Part shown: piece by piece, positions 16,967-25,607 of the stretch
Position numbering within the stretch: position 1 is the first letter of the stretch
How the letters are laid out: every line of letters begins with the position of its first letter
NCBI GenBank assembly: GCA_041551965.1
Contig: JBFELU010000001.1
Location: forward strand, 1-64,000
DNA: 64,000 nt
Source: JBFELU01 sp041551965
GTDB taxonomy: Bacteria > Actinomycetota > Acidimicrobiia > Spongiisociales > UBA11373
Direction: 5' to 3'
The notes under the pieces: generated by a model
What the model was told of the DNA's origin: nothing
Databases searched by the model: none
The model's input: the letters and a program-made list of their open reading frames with translations, nothing else
Translations under genes and position numbers: made by a program

Positions 16967-18133
16967 ATGAAGATCCTCCATACCTCCGACTGGCACGTGG
17001 GCAAGCGGATCGGCCGGCACGATCGAATCTCCGAGCAGCAGGCGGCGATCGCCGAGGTCGCCGAGATCGCAGATCGGATCGGCGCCGATCTGGTCGTCCA
17101 CTCCGGGGACCTCTTCGATCGACCGGTGCCCCCCATCGAAGCGCTTCGGGTGGGGCTCGACGGCCTCCTGGCGCTCACCGACCGGGGGAACCGGCCGGTG
17201 GTGGTGGTGGCCGGAAACCACGATTCGCCCCAGCTCTTCGAGGTGCTCGCTCCGTATCTCGAAGGGTTCGGCGTTCGGTTGGTCGGTCGCATCAAGGCCC
17301 CCGACGCCGGGGGAGTTCTGGACATCGAGACCGGGGCCGGGACGGCGCGGGTCGCGTGCTTTCCGTTCCTCAGGGCGGCGCAAGCCGTCGACTTCATGGA
17401 GCGTGCCGATCTTTGGTACGGGCTCTATGCCGATCGGGTGCGCCGGATCTGCGAGGTCTACACCGAGGACGTGCGCAACCGGCGCCGCGGCGGCGACGTG
17501 GGTCTCTTGGTGGCGCATTTCATGGTGACCGGCGTCTCCGTGCGCACCGGGGCGCCCCGCGGCGAGCGGGAGCTCCACATGGGCGAGGCGTACGCCGCGA
17601 CGACCCAGTCGATCCCCACGGCACTCGACTACGTCGCCATGGGTCACATCCACGCCCCCCAACCGGTTCCCGGATCGCAGGTTGCCGCCGAGTACGCCGG
17701 CTCGCTTCTCCAGCTCGACTTCGGCGAGGCGGGCGAGCCCAAGCGCGTCGTGGTGGTCGACACCGGCGGGGAGGCGCCGGCTCGCGTCTCGAGCGTTCCG
17801 ATCACCTCCGGTCGCCGCCTGGAGCGGGTCACCGGTACCTGGGCAGAGATCGCCGGCCGGACAGACCTCGAGGATGCCTATCTCGAGCTCGTCGTGGAGA
17901 CCGACGGCCCCGACCCCGGCCTGGCCGATCTGGCCCGCGATCGGTTCCCGCTCCTCGTCAAGGTGAAGGCCAGCTACGAGCGGCCGGATCACCCCGAAGC
18001 GGTCACGGCCGATCGGCCGCTCGACGCCATGTACGCCGAGTATCACCTGACCGAACACGGCACCGAGCCCGACGACGATCTCATGGAGGCGTTCCGGGGA
18101 CTCGAAGACGAGGTTGCCGGTGCGGCCGATTGA
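16967..18133 (+). CDS. sbcD: DNA double-strand break repair exonuclease SbcD (Mre11 family)
   Basis: The product is 388 residues. Metallophosphoesterase motifs are complete: HTSDWHVGK (Asp8, His10), VHSGDLFDRP, VVAGNHDSPQ, and later VAMGHIHAPQP. The C-terminal region is the capping and SbcC-binding part. With SbcC it forms the bacterial Mre11-Rad50 complex, which opens hairpins and trims blocked DNA ends. It begins immediately after the herA stop and overlaps sbcC by 14 bases. Confidence 0.94.
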   Translation: MKILHTSDWHVGKRIGRHDRISEQQAAIAEVAEIADRIGADLVVHSGDLFDRPVPPIEALRVGLDGLLALTDRGNRPVVVVAGNHDSPQLFEVLAPYLEGFGVRLVGRIKAPDAGGVLDIETGAGTARVACFPFLRAAQAVDFMERADLWYGLYADRVRRICEVYTEDVRNRRRGGDVGLLVAHFMVTGVSVRTGAPRGERELHMGEAYAATTQSIPTALDYVAMGHIHAPQPVPGSQVAAEYAGSLLQLDFGEAGEPKRVVVVDTGGEAPARVSSVPITSGRRLERVTGTWAEIAGRTDLEDAYLELVVETDGPDPGLADLARDRFPLLVKVKASYERPDHPEAVTADRPLDAMYAEYHLTEHGTEPDDDLMEAFRGLEDEVAGAAD

Positions 18134-20549
18134 ACTGACATTGGACGGGTTCCGGTCGTTTCACGGGTCGGAGACTCTGCGGTGGGAGGGCCGCCGACTG
18201 GTGGGGGTCGTGGGGCCGATCGGAAGCGGGAAGTCCTCGATCCTCGACGGCGTCGCCTTCGCTCTCTACGGCAAGACCCCGCGTATCGCCCGCGAGGTCC
18301 GGAGTCTCGTGAACCAGCGTCGGGACCAGGGGAGTGTGTCGTTCCTCTTCGAGGTCGACGGCGACCGGTGGCGCGTGGTGCGTTCCCTGCGACGCTCAGG
18401 CCAGTCGGCCCACGTGCTCTACCGGATCGACGGCGACGACGAGACCGAGGTCGCCGACCGGCGGGCCGTGGTGAACGACCGGATTGCCGACCTCCTGGGA
18501 CTGGACTTCGAAGCCTTCCGGAGGTCGATCCTGCTGGCTCAGGGGGAGTTCGACCGTTTCCTCCGCGGCACTGCGGCCGAGCGGGACGACGTCCTCAAGG
18601 GCGTCTTTGGGCTGGACCGCATCGATGCGATGCGCGAACGCGCCAAATCGGAGCGGGACCTGGCATCGGGGGAGTTGCAGGTACTCGATGCCTTGCGGGA
18701 GAACCTCGACACCGATCGCAGGCTCCTGACGGAGGCGAATGAGGGCCTCCCGGCGGCTCGGGAGCGGTCCCGTCAACTCCAGGAACTCAGTGATGCCGTG
18801 ATGGAACTCCGCCAACGCCGGGCCGGAGCGACGGCCGGTTCCGAGGCGGCCGCGACCCGCCTGGCGACGCTGGCGGCGATGGGGGAACGGTTCCCGGGCG
18901 AGAAGGCGACCGGCGACCTCCTCGAAGCGCTTCGGACTATCAGCCGGGACCGGTCCGCCGCTGAGGCGGCGCTTGCTGCGGCGCTCGAACGCTCCGGGGG
19001 GAAGTCGGCCCTGGATCGGGCCGGTGAGCTGGTGGCGACCTACGAGGCGCGAGCGGCCGCCGCCGACGGTGCCCGGATCGACGCCGAGCGGACCCAAGAG
19101 GCGAGCAGAGAAGCCGAGGCCGACCACGCCGAACGGAAGGCCCGTGCCCAGGCCGCAGCCGAGGAGGCGGTGATGGCGGAACAAGGAGTAGCCGAGGCTC
19201 GCGCCGCCCATGCTCGGGCCGAGTCGGAGCTCCACGACGCCCGTCACGGCGCCATGGCCGCCACCTTGCGGGCGGAACTCGAACCGGGGGCTCCGTGCCC
19301 GGTGTGCCGCCAGCCGGTGGCGGTGCTGCCGGCGGAGGCTCCTTCGGTCGAAGTCGAGCGGGCCGAGCACGCCGTCGCCGATGCCGTCTCCCGAGTGAGC
19401 GCGGCCGAATCGGCCGCCAAACGGGCGGTCGCTGGGGCCGCCGAGACCTCGAACTCGGCTACCGCGAGCGCAGAGGTAGCGGCCGGTCGACGGGAGCGCG
19501 CCGCCGAGGCACACCAGAGGCTGGAGACCGCGCTCGAGGAACTCGAATCGGCCGCCGAGGCGGTTCGGACCGTGCTGGGTGATGGAGAGCCACGCCGACG
19601 CTTGGAGGAGCAGCGGGGCGAAGTCGCCGCCGCCGAGCACGAGATCGCCCGGTTGGCCGAGCGGTCCGAGGCGATCGGGAAGGAGCGGGATCTGCTCGTG
19701 ACCTCGCTGGCGTCCCTCGCCGGTGCCCTCGGTGGGGAAGCCCCCGCCGAGCGTGAACCGGCGGCACTCGAAGAAGCGATCGAGAGGCTTCGCGCCGAGT
19801 GGTCGAAGCAGCGGGAAGCCGCCGAGTCGCAACGGGCGGCCGCCGAAGCCGAAGTCCGAGCCATCGACGATCGCTACGCCGAATTGCTGGAGGGGGCCGG
19901 TCTCGACCCGAAGGGCGATCCAGCTCGTGCGGTCGAGGAGGCGCTCACGGCCGTCGCCGCCATCGAGGCCCGGGTCGCCGATCTCGAGGCTCGTCTGGAC
20001 CGGCTCGGGCGACTCGAAGCCGATCACGCTGCGATCGTGGCGAAGCGGGACCGGTTCGGACGGCTGGCGGCCGACCTGGCTCGGACCAAGTTCCCCGCCT
20101 ACGTGCTCACCGAACGCCGCCGGGCACTATCGGATCTCGGCGGCACACTCTTCGAGACGCTCAGCGGATCCCGCTACCGGTTCAGCGACGACGGGGATTT
20201 CGATGTCGTTGATCTGGCGGCGGCAGAGCGGCGTCGTTCGGCCGACTCGCTGTCCGGGGGAGAGACGTTTCTCGCTTCACTCGCCCTGGCGCTGGCCCTT
20301 GCCGAAACGGTGGCCCGCGAGGGCGGACGCCTCGATGCCTTCTTCCTCGACGAGGGTTTCGGCAGCCTGGATCCGGAGCATCTCGACCTGGCCATGGAGG
20401 GAATCGAGAGGATGACCACGATGGCCGAGCGGCTGGTGGTCGTGGTGAGCCACGTCGCCGGGTTGCGCGATCGGCTCGAAGATCTCATCGTCCTGGACAA
20501 GGATCCGCTGACCGGCGACACCATCGTGGTGGGAGGGGCAGGGGGGTAG
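18120..20549 (+). CDS. sbcC: DNA repair ATPase SbcC (Rad50 family)
   Basis: The product is about 809 residues, at the short end for SbcC, which implies a shorter coiled coil. The Walker A VGPIGSGKSS lies near residue 35, a Q-loop LLAQGEFDRFLRG near 140, and a zinc hook CPVC near 393-396 at the coil apex. The ABC signature SLSGGETFLASLALALA lies near 710 and Walker B AFFLDEGFGSLD near 740. I prefer GTG 18120 to the in-frame TTG six bases upstream. It acts with SbcD, whose gene it overlaps. Confidence 0.93.
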   Translation: MRPIELTLDGFRSFHGSETLRWEGRRLVGVVGPIGSGKSSILDGVAFALYGKTPRIAREVRSLVNQRRDQGSVSFLFEVDGDRWRVVRSLRRSGQSAHVLYRIDGDDETEVADRRAVVNDRIADLLGLDFEAFRRSILLAQGEFDRFLRGTAAERDDVLKGVFGLDRIDAMRERAKSERDLASGELQVLDALRENLDTDRRLLTEANEGLPAARERSRQLQELSDAVMELRQRRAGATAGSEAAATRLATLAAMGERFPGEKATGDLLEALRTISRDRSAAEAALAAALERSGGKSALDRAGELVATYEARAAAADGARIDAERTQEASREAEADHAERKARAQAAAEEAVMAEQGVAEARAAHARAESELHDARHGAMAATLRAELEPGAPCPVCRQPVAVLPAEAPSVEVERAEHAVADAVSRVSAAESAAKRAVAGAAETSNSATASAEVAAGRRERAAEAHQRLETALEELESAAEAVRTVLGDGEPRRRLEEQRGEVAAAEHEIARLAERSEAIGKERDLLVTSLASLAGALGGEAPAEREPAALEEAIERLRAEWSKQREAAESQRAAAEAEVRAIDDRYAELLEGAGLDPKGDPARAVEEALTAVAAIEARVADLEARLDRLGRLEADHAAIVAKRDRFGRLAADLARTKFPAYVLTERRRALSDLGGTLFETLSGSRYRFSDDGDFDVVDLAAAERRRSADSLSGGETFLASLALALALAETVAREGGRLDAFFLDEGFGSLDPEHLDLAMEGIERMTTMAERLVVVVSHVAGLRDRLEDLIVLDKDPLTGDTIVVGGAGG

Positions 20550-20576
20550 GGTCCGGTGGAGCGGCGAGAAGGGGAG

Positions 20577-21701
20577 ATGGGACCTCTCTCGGGCATCAGA
20601 GTCGTGGAGATCGCGTCGATCGGTCCGGGTCCGTTCTGCGCCATGATGCTCTCCGATCTCGGTGCCGACGTGATCCGGGTCGATCGGCTGGGCGCCGGCC
20701 CATCCCCCCACGATCCTCTCTCCCGGGGCCGCCGGTCGATCGCCGTGGACCTGAAGCACCCCGACGGCAGGGACGTCGTGCTCCTGCTCCTGGAACGTGT
20801 CGACGCCGTGGTCGAGGGCTTCCGCCCGGGCGTGATGGAGCGCCTCGGACTGGGACCCACCGAAGCGATGGCACGGAACCCGGGACTCGTCTACGGGAGG
20901 ATGACGGGGTGGGGCCGCGACGGTCCGCTCGCCGATCGGGCGGGCCACGACATCGACTACATCGCCATTGCGGGTGCCCTCCATCCCATCGGTCCGTTCG
21001 ACGGCCCGCCCCTGCCCCCGCTCAATCTCGTCGGTGACTTCGGCGGCGGCGGGATGCTGCTGGCCCTCGGCGTGGTCGCAGCCCTGGTGGAGCGGACCCG
21101 CTCGGGGCAGGGCCAGGTGATCGACGCTGCGATGGTCGATGGGGCCGCCGCCCTCTCCGCGATGTTTCACGGGATGGTGGCGCAGGGCCTGTGGTCGCCG
21201 ATCCGGGGCGGCAACTTCCTGGATGGCAGCGCGCCGTTCTACGCCACGTACCGGACCGGCGACGATCGCTTTGTCGCGGTGGGCGCAATCGAGCCTCAGT
21301 TCTACGCCGCGTTGGTCTCGGGTCTCGGGCTCGACGGCGAGGACCTTCCGGCCCAGCTCGATCGCGAGGGGTGGCCGGAGCTCCGACGGCGCTTTTCCGA
21401 GGTCTTCCGGTCCAAGACCCGTGACGAGTGGGAGGAGGCCTTTGCGGGGACCGATGCGTGCGTGGCGCCGATCCTGGCCCTCGACGAAGCGCCGGAGCAT
21501 CCTGCCAACCGGGCGCGGGGGGTGTTCATCGACGTCGGTGGCTCGCTCCAACCCGCGCCGGCGCCCCGCTTCGACCGGACCCCGAATGGGGTCCCCTCGC
21601 CGGCCTCGCCCGCCGGGGCCCATACCGACGAGATCCTGGGTGATCTCGGCATGGAGGCAGCCGAGATCGGTGCCCTGCGGGCGGCGGGCGCGGTCGGCTG
21701 A
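20577..21701 (+). CDS. CaiB/BaiF-family CoA enzyme, probable alpha-methylacyl-CoA racemase
   Basis: The product is about 374 residues, matching racemases of the CaiB/BaiF family rather than longer CoA-transferases. The opening GPLSGIRVVEIASIGPGPFCAM is typical of the racemase group. The expected catalytic residues can be seen: His in AGHDIDYIA, Asp in NLVGDFGGGG and Glu in GAIEPQFY. Such enzymes epimerise 2-methyl-branched acyl-CoAs for beta-oxidation. ATG 20577 fits the family N-terminus; GTG 20556 is an alternative. It follows sbcC by 27 bases but has no evident link to repair. Confidence 0.85.
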   Translation: MGPLSGIRVVEIASIGPGPFCAMMLSDLGADVIRVDRLGAGPSPHDPLSRGRRSIAVDLKHPDGRDVVLLLLERVDAVVEGFRPGVMERLGLGPTEAMARNPGLVYGRMTGWGRDGPLADRAGHDIDYIAIAGALHPIGPFDGPPLPPLNLVGDFGGGGMLLALGVVAALVERTRSGQGQVIDAAMVDGAAALSAMFHGMVAQGLWSPIRGGNFLDGSAPFYATYRTGDDRFVAVGAIEPQFYAALVSGLGLDGEDLPAQLDREGWPELRRRFSEVFRSKTRDEWEEAFAGTDACVAPILALDEAPEHPANRARGVFIDVGGSLQPAPAPRFDRTPNGVPSPASPAGAHTDEILGDLGMEAAEIGALRAAGAVG

Positions 21702-21707
21702 CCCCAC

Positions 21708-21713
21708 TACCAT
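21708..21713 (+). promoter_or_regulatory. Putative leaderless -10 box TACCAT for ychF
   Basis: TACCAT ends nine bases before GTG 21723 with no ribosome binding site between. Confidence 0.42.
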
Positions 21714-21722
21714 CGCGAGTCG

Positions 21723-22793
21723 GTGGCAACCGTCGGCATCCTCGGTCTCCCCAACGTGGGCAAGACGACAGTCTTCAACGCCCTCACGGGCCTGGAAGCC
21801 TCCACCGCCGCGCACCCGTTCTCGACCACCGAGCCCAACGTCGGTGTGGCGAGGATCCCCGACGCTCTGCTGGACCGGGTCGCAGAGCTCGAAGGCTCGA
21901 AGCGGATCGTTCACGCCACGTTGGAGTTATCGGATCTCCCGGCAATGGCCGGGCCGGGCCACCGGGGTCTGGCGGCACAATTCCTGGGCAGGCTCCGGGA
22001 AGTCGATGCCCTGGTCATCGTGGTGCGTGCATTCGAGGATCCGGGTGTTTCCGCCGACGAGTCGGGCACCGACCCGGTCGAGCAAGTCGAGACGCTGCTA
22101 TTGGAGCTGGCACTCGCCGATGCCGACGTCTTTGCCCGTCGGGCGGAGAAGGCCGCCAAGGAAGCAACGGCGGATCCCGCGCTGAAACGGGGCGCCGACG
22201 CCGTTGCCCGCGCCGCCGAACTGTTGGAACAAGGACACCACCTCAGGACGGCGGGGTGGATGCCCGACGAGCTCGACGCGTTCCGCGACCTGGCACCGCT
22301 CACACTCAAGCCGGCGGTGTGGGTGGTGAACCGGGGGGAGGAGGACACCGATTCCCATGCCGCCCGGATCGGGGAAGTGGTGCCGGACGGCGACGTGGTG
22401 GTCGATCTCTCGGCCCGGATCGAAGAGGAGGCGGCGGGGCTCGACCCGGAGGATCGCGCCGAGTTCTTTGAGGGCTTCGGTCTCGGCGCCGGTGCGCTGG
22501 CAAACATCGTCGGGGCCACCCACGAGGCGCTCGATCTCATCGTTTTCTACACCCTCGGCACCAAAGAGTCCCATGCCCGCACGATCCGGCGGGGTGCGAC
22601 CGCTCGCGAGGCGGCGGGCAAGGTCCATTCCGACATGGAGCGCGGGTTCATCCGCGCCGAAGTGGCTCCACTCGCCGACGTGGTCGACGCCGGCGGCTGG
22701 GAGGCGCTCAAGGCCGAAGGTGGGATCCGCCTGGAGGGCGCCGACTATGCGGTCGCCGAGGGTGATGTTCTCCAGATCCGTTTCTCGGTTTGA
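21723..22793 (+). CDS. ychF: Ribosome-binding ATPase YchF (OLA1 family)
   Basis: The product is 356 residues, the normal length. G1 is GLPNVGKTT near residue 8; the ATP-preferring G4 position reads NRGE, in line with the NxxE of YchF in place of NKxD. A coiled-coil region spans about 130-200, and a C-terminal TGS domain has IVFYTLGTKESHAR and DMERGFIRAEVAPLADVV. YchF hydrolyses ATP and binds ribosomes and the proteasome-like machinery in stress responses. GTG 21723 is preceded by TACCAT at leaderless spacing. Confidence 0.94.
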   Translation: MATVGILGLPNVGKTTVFNALTGLEASTAAHPFSTTEPNVGVARIPDALLDRVAELEGSKRIVHATLELSDLPAMAGPGHRGLAAQFLGRLREVDALVIVVRAFEDPGVSADESGTDPVEQVETLLLELALADADVFARRAEKAAKEATADPALKRGADAVARAAELLEQGHHLRTAGWMPDELDAFRDLAPLTLKPAVWVVNRGEEDTDSHAARIGEVVPDGDVVVDLSARIEEEAAGLDPEDRAEFFEGFGLGAGALANIVGATHEALDLIVFYTLGTKESHARTIRRGATAREAAGKVHSDMERGFIRAEVAPLADVVDAGGWEALKAEGGIRLEGADYAVAEGDVLQIRFSV

Positions 22794-22822
22794 CCTCGGG
22801 CCATAATGCGCAGGCCCCGAGG
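22794..22822 (+). terminator. Hairpin directly after the ychF stop codon
   Basis: CCTCGGGCC (22794-22802) pairs with GGCCCCGAGG (22813-22822) with one bulged G, starting one base after the TGA. No T-run follows. An ATAAT sequence in the loop could also be part of a -10 for the next gene. Confidence 0.4.
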
Positions 22823-22836
22823 CAAGGAACGCAGCG

Positions 22837-24276
22837 ATGAGAGCGATGGTGATCGGCGCCGGTGGCGCCACGCGAGATCTCCTGCGCCGCCTCGGTGAGT
22901 TGTGGGAGATCACGGTCGTGGACACCGATGCCGACCGGCTCGCCGAAGCGAGCCGGATCAGGGGCATAGAGGCGGTGATGGGCGACGGCTCGAGCCGGGT
23001 GGTGCTCGAGCGGGCCGGCATCGGTGACGCCGATGCGCTCGTTGCGGCCACCAACGACGACGATGTGAACCTCGAAGTCTGCCGCCTCGCCAAGGGCCTC
23101 GGTCTGTTGCGGGTCGTCGCCGTGGCCGCCGCTCCGGAGCGCGTGCCCGACTACCGGGATCTCGGTGTCCCGGCCGTCTCTCCGCACGGTCTCACCGCCC
23201 GACAGCTCGAGATCAGCCTGGAGCCGCAACGGGTCTCGTCGACGGCCTTTGCCCATGGTCGGGCCGAGGCCATCGAGTTCCACATCGGCGCCGACAACCC
23301 GGTGCGGGGTATCGCGTTGCGCGATCTGCATGCCGAGAGCTGGTTGATCGCCGCCATCCTTCGCGACGATCAGCTGATCGTTCCTCACGGGAACGCAGTG
23401 CTCAAGACCGGCGACCTCGTCACGGTGGTGGGCGCTGCGACCGACTTCTCGCTGATCGTGCGCACGTTCACGTCCGGAGCCGCCCGGTTCCCCCTCGATT
23501 TTGGCAAGAGGGTCGCCGTCGTGCTCGATTCGGAGTCGGATCTCGAGACGGTCGACGAGGCGATCTACCTGACCCGAAACACCCAGGCCTCTTCTCTGTT
23601 GCTGGTCCACCGGCGCCAGGAGGGCGTACGCGATGGTGCCCATGCCGCCGAGATCGATCGGTTGCTCGAGGCGGCCGACGACCGGGCCGACGGCGTCGAG
23701 ATGTATCGACGACCGGTGTCGGGCCCTCCCGTCAGGAGCCTGCAGGGCGTCACGGCCGATGAGAGTGTCGGCGTCGTCGTGCTCCCCGCGCCGGGCGGTG
23801 GCTTCCTGGGCCGCCTACGGGCGACCAGAGCGCTCCGGCTGGCCACCCGGCTCGACCTCCCGGTGCTCTTCGCCCGCGGCTCCCATCCCTATCAGCACGT
23901 GGCGGCTCCGACCCACGATACGACGGGCGACTCGGGAGCAGCTCGGGCGGCGATCGACATCGCCTCGTTCGTCAAGGGTTCGTTGGCCGGCGTCGTGGTG
24001 ATGGCACCCGCCTTTCTGACGGGGAGTGACGATCGTGAATCGGCAGTACGGGCGTTGACCAGGCTGCGGGAGGAGGCCTCCGTGCAGGGCGTCTCGGTCC
24101 GCCGGTGGCTCCGGCAGGGGAATCCGGTGCGGGTCCTGAGCGAACTGGGCGACGAATCCGAGCTGATGGTCATGGGCTCGCCATCCCGGCCTCCGTCGTG
24201 GTTCCGGCCCGGAATACTCGGACATCTCGTCGTGCGGTCGGCTTCGTCGTTGCTGGTCGTGCCGCCCATCGACTGA
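22837..24276 (+). CDS. TrkA (RCK) domain protein fused to two universal-stress-like domains
   Basis: The product is 479 residues. Residues 1-120 form a Rossmann TrkA-N/RCK domain with VIGAGGATRDLLRRLG and the acidic strand end VVDTDADRLAEA. Residues about 145-215 form a TrkA-C domain (NPVRGIALRDL, GDLVTVVGAATDF). The remainder, about 225-479, looks like two USP/UspA-like alpha/beta domains, the second ending LMVMGSPSRPP..HLVVRSASSLLVV. It probably senses a nucleotide and gates a potassium or related ion channel encoded elsewhere. AAGGA before ATG 22837 is a plausible ribosome binding site. Confidence 0.78.
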   Translation: MRAMVIGAGGATRDLLRRLGELWEITVVDTDADRLAEASRIRGIEAVMGDGSSRVVLERAGIGDADALVAATNDDDVNLEVCRLAKGLGLLRVVAVAAAPERVPDYRDLGVPAVSPHGLTARQLEISLEPQRVSSTAFAHGRAEAIEFHIGADNPVRGIALRDLHAESWLIAAILRDDQLIVPHGNAVLKTGDLVTVVGAATDFSLIVRTFTSGAARFPLDFGKRVAVVLDSESDLETVDEAIYLTRNTQASSLLLVHRRQEGVRDGAHAAEIDRLLEAADDRADGVEMYRRPVSGPPVRSLQGVTADESVGVVVLPAPGGGFLGRLRATRALRLATRLDLPVLFARGSHPYQHVAAPTHDTTGDSGAARAAIDIASFVKGSLAGVVVMAPAFLTGSDDRESAVRALTRLREEASVQGVSVRRWLRQGNPVRVLSELGDESELMVMGSPSRPPSWFRPGILGHLVVRSASSLLVVPPID

Positions 24277-24331
24277 TGCCGGCGGCTCGGGTGATCGCGA
24301 TGATCTTCGAATACATGACCGAGGAAGCTCG

Positions 24332-24493
24332 GTGAGACCTCTGCCGCCCCCTCCCGTCACGGCGGCCGATCGCCGGCGGCGTCGTCGTCGTGTGGCGGAT
24401 CTGAAACGCCGAATTCGACGGGGACGGTACGTCGTCGACGCGGTGGACGTGGCGGAGGCGGTGCTTCGGTTCCACCGGGAGGGGCGCCGGTAG
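24332..24493 (+). CDS. Small FlgM-like protein (putative anti-sigma factor)
   Basis: This is a 53-residue, very basic protein, with a run of seven arginines after a proline-rich start. The C-terminal part, VADLKRRIRRGRYVVDAVD then VAEAVLRF, follows the FlgM core pattern in which an Ile-x-x-Gly-x-Tyr-x-Val-Asp segment precedes a final helix. FlgM inhibits the flagellar sigma factor, but no flagellar genes are in view, so the target is unknown. GTG 24332 has GAGGAA about seven bases before it and overlaps the stop of a 14-codon upstream reading frame. Recognition rests on pattern only. Confidence 0.5.
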   Translation: MRPLPPPPVTAADRRRRRRRVADLKRRIRRGRYVVDAVDVAEAVLRFHREGRR

Positions 24494-24515
24494 TGTCGAT
24501 GCCGGGAACCGAGCG

Positions 24516-24971
24516 ATGCGTGCGATAGCGCAGAGGGTGAGTGAGGCCCGAGTCCTCGTCGACGGCGAGGTCGTCGGGGCCATCGGTCGCGGCTTGGCGG
24601 TCCTCGTCGGGGTCGCCGTCGGGGACGATTCCCGGGATGCCGAGGCAATCGCGGTCAAACTCGGTGGCCTCCGGGTCTTTGCCGATGAGGCGGGGAAGAT
24701 GAATCTGGCGGTGCAGGACGTGGGGGGGGCGGTGCTCGTCGTGAGCCAGTTCACCCTCCTCGCCGATGTCCGCAAGGGCCGCCGTCCTTCGTTCGTGGCC
24801 GCCGCTCCACCCGACCGGGCCGACCGCCTGGTGGGCGAAGTCGTCCAACGGCTGGAGGAGCGGGGCATCACCTGCGCCACCGGCTCGTTCGGTGCCCACA
24901 TGAAGCTCGAGCTGGCCAACGACGGCCCGGTGACGATCATCATCGAATCCGAGCAGGGGCGCATCCTCTGA
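24516..24971 (+). CDS. dtd: D-aminoacyl-tRNA deacylase
   Basis: The product is 151 residues, the normal length. The two Dtd signatures are clear: LVVSQFTLLADVRKGRRPSF near residue 75 and ELANDGPVTI near 133. The enzyme removes D-amino acids and glycine wrongly attached to tRNA. ATG 24516 lies 22 bases after the FlgM-like gene, so the two may be cotranscribed. Confidence 0.95.
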   Translation: MRAIAQRVSEARVLVDGEVVGAIGRGLAVLVGVAVGDDSRDAEAIAVKLGGLRVFADEAGKMNLAVQDVGGAVLVVSQFTLLADVRKGRRPSFVAAAPPDRADRLVGEVVQRLEERGITCATGSFGAHMKLELANDGPVTIIIESEQGRIL

Positions 24972-24978
24972 TCCCTCC

Positions 24979-24984
24979 TACAGT
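24979..24984 (+). promoter_or_regulatory. Putative leaderless -10 box TACAGT
   Basis: TACAGT ends eight bases before GTG 24993, the chosen start of the haem-binding domain gene. Confidence 0.42.
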
Positions 24985-24992
24985 TGGGCGGC

Positions 24993-25607
24993 GTGGATCG
25001 GTTGCGGACCCTTCTGCGGGATCACATTCGAGGGGTGATCATCGCCGCGATCGCGGTGGTCTCGCTGTTCTTTGCCCCGTGGCCGACGGTCGGCCTGCTC
25101 GCCTTGGCAACGGCGTCGTTGTGGCTGTATCGGGTTCGGTCCAATCGCAATCCGCCGTCCTCGAAGCAGGAGCGGGCCAGGATGATGGCCTCGAGCGGGC
25201 TGCTCGTGCTGGCCGGCACCTTCTTTGCGATCCAGTTCATCCCGTACGGGCGCGCCCATGAGAACCCGCCGGTTGCGGTTGAGACGTCCTGGGACTCGGC
25301 CGAGACCGAGGATCTCTTTCGGAGGGCGTGCGCCGACTGTCACAGCAACGAGACGGTGTGGCCCTGGTTCAGCAGCATCGCTCCGGCCTCGTGGTGGGTG
25401 ACCGCCAACGTCGAGGAAGGCCGGGCCGCCTTCAATGTGTCGGAGACGGTGTTCACTCGGGACCAGGTGGCCATCGCCATCGATGAGATCTCGAGCGGAC
25501 GGATGCCGCCCGCCTACTACACGATGACCAAGCTCTCGGCCCGGCTGTCCGACGAGGAGACCGCTCGCCTGATCGAGGGGCTGGAGCGGTCCATGACTGC
25601 GCCCTAG
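24993..25607 (+). CDS. Membrane-anchored haem-binding domain protein
   Basis: The product is about 204 residues. Two hydrophobic segments lie near residues 12-45 and 67-85. An exported domain then carries CADCHSNETVWPWFSSIAPASWW, a CxxCH haem c site followed by the WPWF..IAP.SW pattern of the haem-binding (Haem_bd) family. EISSGRMPPAYY near 170 also fits, with Met as a likely axial ligand. Proteins of this family are small c-type cytochromes of unknown redox partner. Its stop overlaps the end of the convergent adnA-like gene by 4 bases. Confidence 0.85.
   Translation: MDRLRTLLRDHIRGVIIAAIAVVSLFFAPWPTVGLLALATASLWLYRVRSNRNPPSSKQERARMMASSGLLVLAGTFFAIQFIPYGRAHENPPVAVETSWDSAETEDLFRRACADCHSNETVWPWFSSIAPASWWVTANVEEGRAAFNVSETVFTRDQVAIAIDEISSGRMPPAYYTMTKLSARLSDEETARLIEGLERSMTAP

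Noticed and set aside
20277..21914. A 545-codon minus-strand frame over sbcC, the racemase gene and ychF
   Set aside because: It is the antisense shadow of three well-supported genes, has no domain pattern, and lacks start signals.
22811..22840. A sequence resembling the SRP RNA apical loop (GGCAAGGAACGCAGC)
   Set aside because: The flanking bases do not form the SRP hairpin, and the segment is explained by the ychF hairpin and the next gene's ribosome binding site.
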